Source: Myxococcota bacterium (GTDB taxonomy: Bacteria > Myxococcota_C > UBA6777). From it: DNA of 11,740 nucleotides. Positions 1 to 6,264 of this stretch are shown here, one piece after another. The notes under the pieces were generated by a model. The model had not been told where the DNA came from and did not search any database. It saw only the letters and a list, made by a program, of their open reading frames with translations. The first letter of the stretch is position 1. Each line of letters opens with the position of its first letter. The stretch covers positions 1 through 11,740 of the forward strand of contig CAUJFU010000323.1 in assembly GCA_963169055.1 (NCBI GenBank). The letters are read 5' to 3'. Both the position numbers and the translations under genes were made by a program.

Positions 1-240
1 TCGTATTCCTCTTATTTGCTTCATTTTCCTTTGCAAATTTTATTTGCTGCGATCGTGTCCGGCTTTGGGATCGACAATTCGGTTTATTATTCGCCGTGGT
101 TGATGCTGTTGTTTTTCGCTGTACTCGTTCTCGCTTGCTTCCTGAGTTTTCGATACATCGAGATGCCAGCGCAAAATTACTTACGAAAATGGGGCTTGAT
201 TCGGGTAGACTCGATAGAAAAATCGGATGTTGTGCGGTGA
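1..240 (+). CDS. Acyltransferase 3 family membrane protein, C-terminal fragment
   Basis: The reading frame is open from the left edge to a TGA at 238-240, so only the last 79 residues are present. They begin SYSSYLLHFPLQ, the typical last-helix motif of acyltransferase-3 (OafA/YrhL-like) proteins. A strongly hydrophobic segment follows, centred on WLMLLFFAVLVLACFLSF. Next comes YIEMPAQNYLRK, matching the family's closing 'E.P....r' motif just after the final transmembrane helix. Family members are multi-pass inner-membrane enzymes that O-acylate surface polysaccharides or lipids; the substrate here cannot be read. The gene converges on the DUF3089 gene, with 42 bp between the two stops and no clear terminator. 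The family call is confident; the 5' part lies outside the window. Confidence 0.8.
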   Translation, partial: SYSSYLLHFPLQILFAAIVSGFGIDNSVYYSPWLMLLFFAVLVLACFLSFRYIEMPAQNYLRKWGLIRVDSIEKSDVVR

Positions 241-282
241 TCGCTGATGCTCTCACCTCGCCCCTAGACTCGGCTTCAAGGC

Positions 283-1419
283 TTATCGGAATCGCTTTTT
301 TTGAAATGCAGCGAGCCGATGAAAGGTATTGTGCCAAATATCCGCATAAAACAAGTTGTAGTCATAGACGTGGTAGTCATGGGGGCGGAGCATCAACCGC
401 TGAAAGCTCGAAGGCGGCGTGTCGATCCACAATGCACCTGCACGACACTGCGCAGCGATCAGCGCAGGGCGGATCGCCGTCATCTCGCGCCCCTTTCCGT
501 AAGGCAAAGCGCCCTTGTGTCGGTCTTTTGTGATCTTCTCTTCTTGCGTTTTCCATGTCAGCGGGTTGCTGCACAGCCTTGGTTTGCCAGCGCTTGATTC
601 GTATCCGCTCGGATAATACAGCTTCATCTCTGCCCAACCGCGTGGATTCGCTTTGCGTCCGAGAGTTGTCCACCCGATCACACAGCCCGTATCTTCGGCG
701 CTTTTGCAAGGGCGTGACCACGGGATCGTTCGCTGAAACTTATCCAGCGGGATGTTGATCCCCACCAGATATGCAGCCACCAAGCGCTTGCGCCATCCTC
801 CCTCGTCAGGAAACTCTTCTAATAAACGCAGCGCGTGCATCGAGCCTTGGCTATGCCCCGCAAGAAAGATCGGACGGCCTTGGTTGTGGTGTTGTAAAAA
901 ATGCCGAAAAGCTCGTTTCACATCCCCAAAGGCCAGATCCATCGCCTTCCAAGCGTCTTGGTTGCGTGCGATCGCAAAATACAACGTGGCTTGTCGGTAG
1001 CGTGGCGCAAACACCCGACAACATCCGTAAAAAGCGCTCGCTTGGTATTTCATCACGCTTTTGTCCACACGCCTTGTTGCTTCTTTGTCGTCGATCGGCG
1101 CGTTCCATCCTTTGCCGCTTAGATAGGTCGTTGGATGCACAAAAAACACATCTGCTTGCGGATCTTTCGATGGCTCTAGCCCTTTCGCCCATAGATTTGC
1201 ATACGATTTTTTCTTGGAATGTGCAGCCCAAGCCTCTTCTTTCGCATAATCGGGTGCTTTGGGCGGCGTGTAATGAGCAAAGCCTTTCGCAGGTTTGAGG
1301 AAGCGCACCAACAAAGCCTGTCGCCCACGTTGTCCCATCCACACCCACAACAACGCTGCGATCGTCATCACCAAAACTAGCCCCACGACCCACCGCTTCC
1401 ATGACGCTATTTTTCCCAT
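283..1419 (-). CDS. DUF3089 domain-containing alpha/beta-hydrolase, membrane anchored
   Basis: This 378-aa protein starts at ATG 1419, preceded by AAGGAGG (complement of 1429-1435) at nine bases' spacing. The frame runs 22 codons further upstream, but no start there has such a site. Residues 9-29 form one hydrophobic helix after a basic start (MGKIASWKRW), suggesting an N-terminal anchor with the enzyme outside the cytoplasm. The rest matches DUF3089: ADVFFVHPTTYL (89-100), YGCCRVFAPRYRQ (131-143) and the nucleophile elbow AGHSQGS (187-193, Ser190). The tail PHDYHVYDYNLFYADI probably supplies the catalytic histidine (His350). The acid residue was not identified. The family is lysophospholipase/esterase-like and the substrate is unknown. 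The gene stands alone on this strand, divergent from the gene at 2050. Confidence 0.85.
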   Translation of the reverse strand: MGKIASWKRWVVGLVLVMTIAALLWVWMGQRGRQALLVRFLKPAKGFAHYTPPKAPDYAKEEAWAAHSKKKSYANLWAKGLEPSKDPQADVFFVHPTTYLSGKGWNAPIDDKEATRRVDKSVMKYQASAFYGCCRVFAPRYRQATLYFAIARNQDAWKAMDLAFGDVKRAFRHFLQHHNQGRPIFLAGHSQGSMHALRLLEEFPDEGGWRKRLVAAYLVGINIPLDKFQRTIPWSRPCKSAEDTGCVIGWTTLGRKANPRGWAEMKLYYPSGYESSAGKPRLCSNPLTWKTQEEKITKDRHKGALPYGKGREMTAIRPALIAAQCRAGALWIDTPPSSFQRLMLRPHDYHVYDYNLFYADIWHNTFHRLAAFQKKRFR

Positions 1420-1428
1420 CCTCTCAGT

Positions 1429-1435
1429 CCTCCTT
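1429..1435 (-). promoter_or_regulatory. Shine-Dalgarno site fixing the DUF3089 start
   Basis: The minus strand reads AAGGAGG nine bases before ATG 1419. This near-perfect site argues for the 378-aa product over the 400-aa upstream extension. Confidence 0.75.
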
Positions 1436-1838
1436 GCTTTGCAGGGCAACACGCACCCAAACCAACCCACGCAACGAATCGACACAAGCCCGACAGACTA
1501 GCGCACACAACGCACATCACAAGGCCCTTTTGGTTTCTCCTTTTGGCTTCTCCTTCTCGTTTGAGAAGACATCGAGCCGATATCCCTCCAACCGCCGCAA
1601 AGGGCTAGAGCGGCTGTGACGCAAGGATGGGCAGGGAAAAGTCGATATCTCGCCAACTGCCGCATCGCGATTTTTTTACACAGAGCGCGCAACCTCACAG
1701 ATCGGGCCGCTGTGACCAAAAAGCACGCACTCTCTGCTCAAACCGTCGACTTGTTTTTGGACAGGCATCTCGACGGGTGGCTTGAAAGTGCTTTTGGCTT
1801 TGCGAGCCGAGCCACGTCCTACGATACGAATCATACCG

Positions 1839-1867
1839 TTGATTCGGCTTTGCCTACGTATTATACG
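1839..1867 (+). promoter_or_regulatory. Candidate sigma70-like promoter
   Basis: TTGATT (1839-1844) and TATACG (1862-1867) are separated by 17 bases, each matching four of six consensus positions. It would give a leader of about 175 bases before the gene at 2050. A short hairpin (CCCC, nine-base loop, GGGG, then TTTTTGCTTTTT) follows at about 1877-1910 and could act as an attenuator or terminator. This is pattern matching only. Confidence 0.25.
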
Positions 1868-2049
1868 CTTCGAATGCCCCCTTCTTCTCGGGGTTTTTGC
1901 TTTTTGATGAAACCACACCGTAATGAACGCACTGATTTTGTGAGCGATATTCCTGCTTTTGCTCTGCTGGAATGATCTGTGACAAAGCGCCGAGGGCCCG
2001 ACGGGTTCATCACGCGGCCACCCGAACCACAAAGAATAAGGAGAACGTC

Positions 2050-3108
2050 ATGGGTACGATCCAAAAAGAACAATTCATCGAGCGTATGCAAAACAAAACC
2101 ATCGATATCTACTCCCTTCCACCAGCACTGCAAAAAGCCTTGAAAGCAAAAGGGGCGGACATTAGCGGAGACGGGAAGATCTCAGGCAAGGCAGAATTGG
2201 AAAAATGTTTCGAGGTGTTGGACTCTTTTGATCGAAACGGTGATCCCGATTCTATTCGCCTTCGCGCTGGCAAAAAATCCACAAACGTAGGCAGGCTTTA
2301 CGCAGCCATCCAACAGCATACTCAATTCAAGGACGATGTCGGAGATCGCGTGACGGCGAAAGAACACATGAAAACTGTAAGCTCGTTGCCCACCCAACAC
2401 GACAAGATCGAACACCTTGCAAAAGCATACCATCTCACCTACGAAGCTGCTGAAAAAGTCGTTCGATGGACGCAACTCGATCCACATCCAAGCAATCCAG
2501 AAAACCCCGGGGATTTCATTGAAGCGATGAACCATGCGGTCAAAGGCACACTTCGCCTCCAAACGCGTGAGCTGGTTGGAAGTATTCAACAAAACGAACA
2601 TCGGATTGAACTGCGCCTCAGCGATGGAACAACGCTCTCTCTCAACAAGTATGGGCGATTGATGCTCGATCAACAGCGTACCAAACACTTTGCAACGACA
2701 CTCGTCGATCCTCAAGGAAACGCCAAACTGTCTGGTGGACTTACACCAGAGATCGATCAGAAAATTCGCCATTTTCAAAGAAACGTAGACGATGCAATTC
2801 GGCAGCAAGAAGATATCGTTGCGAATGCTTCCGGCTCGGAAAGAAAGCTGGCGCATAGCAAACTTCTTGAATTGCGTGCCTTGAAATCTTTTGGAGTTCG
2901 GGTCTTTTTGAATATGGAATGCCGCAACAGGAACATCGATACTTGCCGCGACACAGACCGAGTGCTAGATGACTATCGGTTTGGAAGTCCAAGCACGGAT
3001 CTCACGCAAACGAAACACATGCTCGATCTCATGCGGGCGTCGCGTTCGTATGCGATCAGCAACGTCGTTGGAAGCAAAGAAGCCTATCGCGGGATGCGTG
3101 GCTATTGA
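2050..3108 (+). CDS. EF-hand-like N-terminal module protein, function unknown (352 aa)
   Basis: The start is ATG 2050, five bases after AAGGAGA. No Sec signal or membrane helix is visible. Residues 1-72 carry two EF-hand-like loops: DISGDGKISGKAE (37-49), with the Glu one position late for a canonical 12-residue loop, and DSFDRNGDPDSI (58-69). This segment is clearly related to the start of the protein at 6265: from the first loop to about residue 72, 17 of 36 positions are identical without gaps. Both also begin with a '(Q)F.E...NK.ID' stretch. Residues 95-140 look helical. Residues 174-208 look like beta-hairpins (HRIELRLSDGTTLSLNKYGR). Residues 232-285 are a charged, probably coiled helix. 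The rest of the protein is not recognised. The next gene starts 78 bp downstream on the same strand and may be co-transcribed. Calcium binding is an inference. Confidence 0.8.
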   Translation: MGTIQKEQFIERMQNKTIDIYSLPPALQKALKAKGADISGDGKISGKAELEKCFEVLDSFDRNGDPDSIRLRAGKKSTNVGRLYAAIQQHTQFKDDVGDRVTAKEHMKTVSSLPTQHDKIEHLAKAYHLTYEAAEKVVRWTQLDPHPSNPENPGDFIEAMNHAVKGTLRLQTRELVGSIQQNEHRIELRLSDGTTLSLNKYGRLMLDQQRTKHFATTLVDPQGNAKLSGGLTPEIDQKIRHFQRNVDDAIRQQEDIVANASGSERKLAHSKLLELRALKSFGVRVFLNMECRNRNIDTCRDTDRVLDDYRFGSPSTDLTQTKHMLDLMRASRSYAISNVVGSKEAYRGMRGY

Positions 3109-3171
3109 TCTCGCTGTGGGCCTTTGCGATAGGTCTTGCGTTCGCGTTGTTTTCCAGTCTTCTCCGATCAC

Positions 3172-3176
3172 AAGGA
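3172..3176 (+). promoter_or_regulatory. Shine-Dalgarno site selecting a GTG start
   Basis: AAGGA lies ten bases before GTG 3187. The nearby ATG at 3220 has no such site, so GTG 3187 is preferred. Confidence 0.5.
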
Positions 3177-3186
3177 ACAAAAAATC

Positions 3187-4221
3187 GTGAAAACACCCGC
3201 TTCTTTTTTGAATATCTCAATGTTTTTTCTGCGTGAAGTTTTGCGTTCTTTCTCTTCGAAGTCTGTCGTTCGGAGGCAGATTACTTTTCCTGCTTTTGTT
3301 GTTTGTTGCTTTGTTTTGGGTCTTATAACAGTGTTCTCTCGCACTGCTTTTGCGCAAACTCCGCATGATCAGGTCAAGCCTTTTTTTCCGTCCATCCCGA
3401 CTATTCCATCTTCTTCGCGCCGTATGCCTTGGATTCCAAAACCTCAGCAGATGATCTTGGCCATTGATCGAGGCGGAAAATGGTTCCTCAACGGGCAAAG
3501 CAAGACCAGCCGCCAAGCTTCGAAAGAGATCAAGTCTCATTATCGCCACACGCCGGCTTCTTCTCCGCGCCTCGTCTCTCCGCTGTTGTTGGTGTTGGAT
3601 GCAAAGTCTTCCATGCAATCTCTTTGGAAACCCATGCGGAACCTGCTTTTGTTAGGGACGCCGCGACGGTTTGGTCTCCATTGGCCAGCAAAAGACGCCG
3701 TCGGTGTGAAGCTTTTGTTGGCAAAGCAACAGGCTCCTTCGTCTGCCGCCGCACCTATGCCCACTCCCGCAGCCTCCAGCCCGTTTGATCCGACTCGCCT
3801 TTTTATCGCCAACCTTGTTTTCGGCCTTTCTACACGCTCCGATGAGCGATATCATCAGAATCGTCCTGTCCGAAAATGGATCGTGCGCTTGACGACCAAG
3901 GGGATCTGGTTGTCTGTCGACACGCCGATCGCCCGAGGGTGCGATCTGCGCCAACAGATCGCCACTCGATCAGAACTTCGCGCCCGTCCCCTCCCGACTT
4001 GTCCGCTGAAAGATGCAGAAGCCTGTATTGCCCGTTGCTTGGCGAAATTAAAAGATATCTTCCCTGATCAGAAGCGGCTGTTTTTCTTCGTAGAAAAGTC
4101 AGCACGCCGCAACACCACCCTTCAACAACTCGTGTTGCTTTCTGTACTCGCTGATGAAGCCCGTTACTCGGAGCATATCTGGCTCTTCAGTCGCGATCTT
4201 CCTCTGTTGCCCCGCCGATGA
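3187..4221 (+). CDS. Secreted protein, possibly ExbD/TolR-like (344 aa)
   Basis: GTG 3187 is preferred over ATG 3220 because of the upstream AAGGA. The protein has an unusually long basic n-region, a hydrophobic stretch at about 33-50 (FPAFVVCCFVLGLITVF) and a likely signal peptidase I site AFA|QT after residue 56, so it should be exported. The mature part resembles the beta-alpha-beta periplasmic domain of ExbD/TolR. MILAIDRGGKWFLNGQ (89-104) fits the 'i.i..dG.i.lng' strand, then comes a helix. LLLVLDAKSSMQSLWKPMRN (133-152) fits 'l.l.aD....y..v...m', followed by RRFGL. A second, weaker cycle may run from VRKWIVRL (228) to EHIWLF (329), with cysteines at 252, 272, 280 and 284. An Ala/Pro linker (183-200) separates the halves. 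Typical ExbD proteins keep the N-terminal helix as an anchor and sit beside ExbB; neither applies here. The ExbD reading is tentative. Confidence 0.65.
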   Translation: MKTPASFLNISMFFLREVLRSFSSKSVVRRQITFPAFVVCCFVLGLITVFSRTAFAQTPHDQVKPFFPSIPTIPSSSRRMPWIPKPQQMILAIDRGGKWFLNGQSKTSRQASKEIKSHYRHTPASSPRLVSPLLLVLDAKSSMQSLWKPMRNLLLLGTPRRFGLHWPAKDAVGVKLLLAKQQAPSSAAAPMPTPAASSPFDPTRLFIANLVFGLSTRSDERYHQNRPVRKWIVRLTTKGIWLSVDTPIARGCDLRQQIATRSELRARPLPTCPLKDAEACIARCLAKLKDIFPDQKRLFFFVEKSARRNTTLQQLVLLSVLADEARYSEHIWLFSRDLPLLPRR

Positions 4222-4230
4222 TCCAAGGCA

Positions 4231-4336
4231 ACATCACGGAAACAACGAGCCTATCGCGTGTTCGCCCATATACGGCATTTTCCCCCAAACACAGAACGCG
4301 GTGACATCACGGAAACAACGTTGCTATCGCGTGTTC
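4231..4336. repeat. 33-bp direct repeat, 73-bp period, at the 3' end of the pseudouridine synthase gene
   Basis: The blocks 4231-4263 and 4304-4336 match at 30 of 33 positions; the three mismatches are adjacent. The right-hand copy contains the last codons and TGA (4307-4309) of the minus-strand rluA-like gene, encoding REHAIATLFP. The left-hand copy, read the same way, encodes GEHAIGSLFP and a TGA, but in a different frame from the gene. The differences are therefore conservative at protein level. Confidence 0.8.
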
Positions 4337-5038
4337 TCGCCACTGCACCAGCTTTTCTTGTACCGCAGGCTGGAGAAATTGCGCCCCCTCCATCGGTTCC
4401 GCAATGATCGAGACGGATGCTCCGAACAGATCGAACTCTACACGCCACGCATGCAAATAGGTGCGAACCCCCACGCATCCCCCCGATACTTCGTCCGTTC
4501 GCATCTCTCCATCTCCGCCGTACAACGCATCGCCGAGGATCGGCGAACCCAAACTTTTCATCGCGACGCGGATCTGATGGGTCTTACCCGTTTCAGGTTT
4601 GAGCAAAAACAAGCGCAACGGAGGCTGTGCTTCGGCGACGTGTTGGCTCAAAAATCGCGTGATGGCGGGTGATTCGGTGGTTCGCAACAGCTTCCACGCT
4701 CCGCGTCGACTGCGATCCATATCCCCGATGATGCGGCCTTGTTTTTTGGAGGGTTTGTGCTGCGAAAGCGCCAGATACAGCTTTTGCACTCGGCGCTTCG
4801 CAAAAGCCTCTCCCAAAACCCTCGCTGCTTCGAGGCTTCGCGCAAGCAACAAGATCCCCGAAGTCACCGCATCAAGGCGATGCACCGGGTACAAAGGCCC
4901 CCACGCAGGCAGGCTTCCTTCGGCCATCAAGCGGCGAACCTGCTCTACAAATCCTTCTTGTTCATCGCGTCCATGAAAGGCGATGCCTGCGGGTTTATCG
5001 AGTGCCACGCACTCCGCGCTTTCGTACAAGATCCGCAT
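4307..5038 (-). CDS. RluA-family pseudouridine synthase
   Basis: This 243-aa protein starts at ATG 5038 (MRILYES), the usual family beginning, behind a purine-rich stretch (GGAGAAGAAGAGAG). A TTG seven codons upstream is less likely. Motifs in order: LDKPAGIAFHG (13-23); HRLDAVTSGILLLA (53-66), with catalytic Asp56; KLYLA (86-90), with the active-site tyrosine; ETGKTHQIRVAMKSLGSPILGDALYGG (149-175), the RNA-binding and core motif; and LHAWRVEF near the end. It isomerises uridine to pseudouridine in rRNA or tRNA; the target base cannot be told from sequence. It lacks an S4 domain, and its length suits the short stand-alone RluA/TIGR01621-like forms. It is divergent from the ybaK-like gene and converges on the gene ending at 4221. 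No terminator is visible; instead its last codons are duplicated 73 bp downstream. Confidence 0.92.
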   Translation of the reverse strand: MRILYESAECVALDKPAGIAFHGRDEQEGFVEQVRRLMAEGSLPAWGPLYPVHRLDAVTSGILLLARSLEAARVLGEAFAKRRVQKLYLALSQHKPSKKQGRIIGDMDRSRRGAWKLLRTTESPAITRFLSQHVAEAQPPLRLFLLKPETGKTHQIRVAMKSLGSPILGDALYGGDGEMRTDEVSGGCVGVRTYLHAWRVEFDLFGASVSIIAEPMEGAQFLQPAVQEKLVQWREHAIATLFP

Positions 5039-5103
5039 CTCTCTTCTTCTCCCATCCAAACCAAGTCATACGAAATCCGCCCGTTGTATGCGTGGAGATG
5101 TAG

Positions 5104-5125
5104 GGGCAGCCCCCTGTGGCTGCCC
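5104..5125. repeat. Perfect 8-bp inverted repeat (REP-like hairpin)
   Basis: GGGCAGCC and GGCTGCCC enclose a six-base loop in the divergent region between the pseudouridine synthase and YbaK-like genes. No T-run follows on either strand, so it is more like a REP/palindromic unit than a terminator. Confidence 0.55.
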
Positions 5126-5153
5126 AATAATAGGGCGTCTACGTACTGTCCTT

Positions 5154-5190
5154 TGTGTACACATCACTCAGATATCGTATCGCTCGATAC
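5154..5190. promoter_or_regulatory. Two palindromes in the divergent promoter region
   Basis: TGTGTACACA (5154-5163) is a perfect 10-bp palindrome. GTATCG-CT-CGATAC (5177-5190) is a 6-bp inverted repeat with a two-base gap. They lie 14 bases apart between divergent genes, where an operator would be expected. No regulator binding motif is recognised. Confidence 0.2.
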
Positions 5191-5229
5191 CTTCGCACAA
5201 AAAAGCGGCGCAAGCATGAAACAAAAGCA

Positions 5230-5276
5230 TCGGATCGACAAGGAGCGACCTTTGCTCTTGCATCCGACGTCTTTTT
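5230..5276 (+). promoter_or_regulatory. Terminator-like hairpin in the ybaK leader
   Basis: TCGGAT (5230-5235) pairs with ATCCGA (5262-5267). An inner AAGGAGC/GCTCTT stem with one bulge lies between them. TTTTT follows at 5272-5276. No plus-strand gene ends nearby, so this could be a leader attenuator about 45 bases before the YbaK-like start. The evidence is structural only. Confidence 0.25.
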
Positions 5277-5321
5277 GGCGCAAACAAAGACCCTTGTCTC
5301 CTTGCTTTCGGAGGTTCGTGT

Positions 5322-5786
5322 ATGTCCAGTTTGGGAGAAAAAGATCTACAACAACGCGGCTATACCTTCACTTCGCATCTGTATGACTATCGGCAAAAAG
5401 GGGCCGAAGCTGCTGCCGAAGCGCTTGGACTTCCGATCGAACAGACCGTCAAGACGTTGGTGATCGAGCTTTCGGATGGCCGCTTTGTTTTCCTGATGGC
5501 TCGGGGAGATCGCGCAGTTTCGCTACGTGACTTTGCGCGGCATCTCGATGTCAAAGGTGCGGAGATGGCGAACGAACGCGATATCTTGCGATTAACAGGC
5601 TATCAACCCGGTGGTATCGGCCCTTTTGGTTCGCGCACTCCGCTGCCTGTTTATGTCGATATCTCTCTGCTTGATGTCCCCCACGTCTACTTTAACGGCG
5701 GACGGCGCGGTCTGCTCTTGGGTATGGAACCCGAACGCCTCGCCCAAGCCGCCTCTGCTGAATGGGTCGATGTTGCCCGAGATTGA
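5322..5786 (+). CDS. YbaK/EbsC family protein (aminoacyl-tRNA deacylase)
   Basis: This 154-aa protein starts at ATG 5322, seven bases after GGAGG (5310-5314). It spans the whole single-domain YbaK/EbsC fold. QTVKTLVIE (41-49) carries the conserved lysine (Lys44) required by family deacylases. TGYQPGGIGPFG (92-103) is the signature Gly/Pro loop. FNGGRRGLLLGMEPERL (124-140) is the usual closing strand-helix segment. Members hydrolyse mischarged tRNA in trans, for example Cys-tRNA(Pro) (YbaK) or Ala-tRNA(Pro) (ProXp-ala). Substrate choice cannot be settled from these motifs. The stop codon lies inside the downstream terminator hairpin, and a copy of the dispersed 150-bp repeat follows at once. 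The leader contains palindromes and a hairpin that may regulate it. Confidence 0.9.
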   Translation: MSSLGEKDLQQRGYTFTSHLYDYRQKGAEAAAEALGLPIEQTVKTLVIELSDGRFVFLMARGDRAVSLRDFARHLDVKGAEMANERDILRLTGYQPGGIGPFGSRTPLPVYVDISLLDVPHVYFNGGRRGLLLGMEPERLAQAASAEWVDVARD

Positions 5787-5807
5787 ACCGCTTCAATCCT
5801 CTTTTTT
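5781..5807 (+). terminator. Rho-independent terminator of the YbaK-like gene
   Basis: GATTGAA (5781-5787) and TTCAATC (5792-5798) form a perfect 7-bp stem with a CCGC loop, followed by TTTTTT at 5802-5807. The stop codon TGA (5784-5786) is inside the left arm. The stem is AT-rich, so its strength is uncertain. Confidence 0.6.
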
Positions 5808-5812
5808 CTTCA

Positions 5813-5960
5813 TAGGACTTACGCACTTGGGCTTATTGTGTGGGGTTCCACCCCACGCCCCGCAAGGGACTATCGCCCCTTGACCCCGTATCGGCGAAGA
5901 GATCACTGGTTTTTCAAACCAACAACTCTGTCGCTTGAACGTACGCGAGCACGGGGGGGG
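5813..5960 (+). repeat. Dispersed ~150-bp structured repeat, copy A
   Basis: This copy shares three ordered blocks with copies at 7468-7620 and 11417-11570. Block one is TAGGACTT at the left end. Block two is a GC-rich part with GTGGGGT-TCC-ACCCCAC (5840-5856) and an AAGGG/CCCTT hairpin. Block three has TTTTTCAAACCAACAA, GCTTGAACGT and a terminal G-run. CCCCGT (5884-5889) can pair with ACGGGG near 5951, closing an outer stem. It follows the YbaK-like gene and its terminator. Confidence 0.85.
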
Positions 5961-6264
5961 TTCGTCAATCGCATCACCACCCTCTTCTTTTTTCTTCGCT
6001 GCGAAACGCTGGTTCGGTGCCGTCAAAAGATTCACCTTGCCCCATAAGAGCCAAACAGCCATCGACCTTACAGCCCACTACACTTGCTGCATAAAAATGA
6101 CATAAAAGACGAAACGCCTGCTCTTTCCGCACCGATGATGATCGTTGGGCAGATTGGGCCTATGCCGAGTCTCGCTTGGCGAGGCCATCGAAGGAAAGCG
6201 GACAGACCAAAGGAAAGCGGCCACATCACAGAGTTCCCAACCCTTGCACAAAAAGGTACGCAGG
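5961..6264. other. Leader region upstream of the second EF-hand-like gene
   Basis: No gene is evident. Visible items are a CTCGC-TTG-GCGAG hairpin (6171-6183) and an 11-bp direct repeat AAGGAAAGCGG at 6191-6201 and 6210-6220. A modest ribosome binding site (AAAAGG, 6251-6256) precedes ATG 6265. No convincing promoter was found. Confidence 0.4.

Larger units (their letters stand above)
1420..2049. other. Divergent intergenic region, 630 bp
   Basis: No convincing gene is present. The 119-codon plus-strand frame at 1616-1975 has odd composition and no ribosome binding site. Visible items are: a small perfect hairpin at 1553-1568 (CTTCTC/GAGAAG, loop GTTT); an imperfect direct repeat (about 19 of 24 bases) starting at 1578 and again at 1643; a weak sigma70-like promoter at 1839-1867; and a C4/G4 hairpin followed by T-runs at about 1877-1910. 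The ribosome binding site for the gene at 2050 is AAGGAGA at 2038-2044. Confidence 0.5.

Noticed and set aside
96-533. Plus-strand frame of 145 codons
   Set aside because: It crosses the acyltransferase end and the antisense of the DUF3089 gene, with no family features.
1616-1975. Plus-strand frame of 119 codons in the intergenic region
   Set aside because: No ribosome binding site, no recognisable domain, and its composition is unlike the neighbouring proteins.
4231-4336. CRISPR-like repeat-spacer-repeat (33-40-33)
   Set aside because: Only two copies exist, one lies inside a coding 3' end, and the block encodes the gene's own C-terminus.
4739-5386. Plus-strand frame of 215 codons
   Set aside because: It overlaps the pseudouridine synthase antisense and the YbaK-like gene, has no domain and no ribosome binding site.
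5793-6062. Minus-strand frame of 89 codons
   Set aside because: It lies almost wholly within repeat copy A and is explained by that element.
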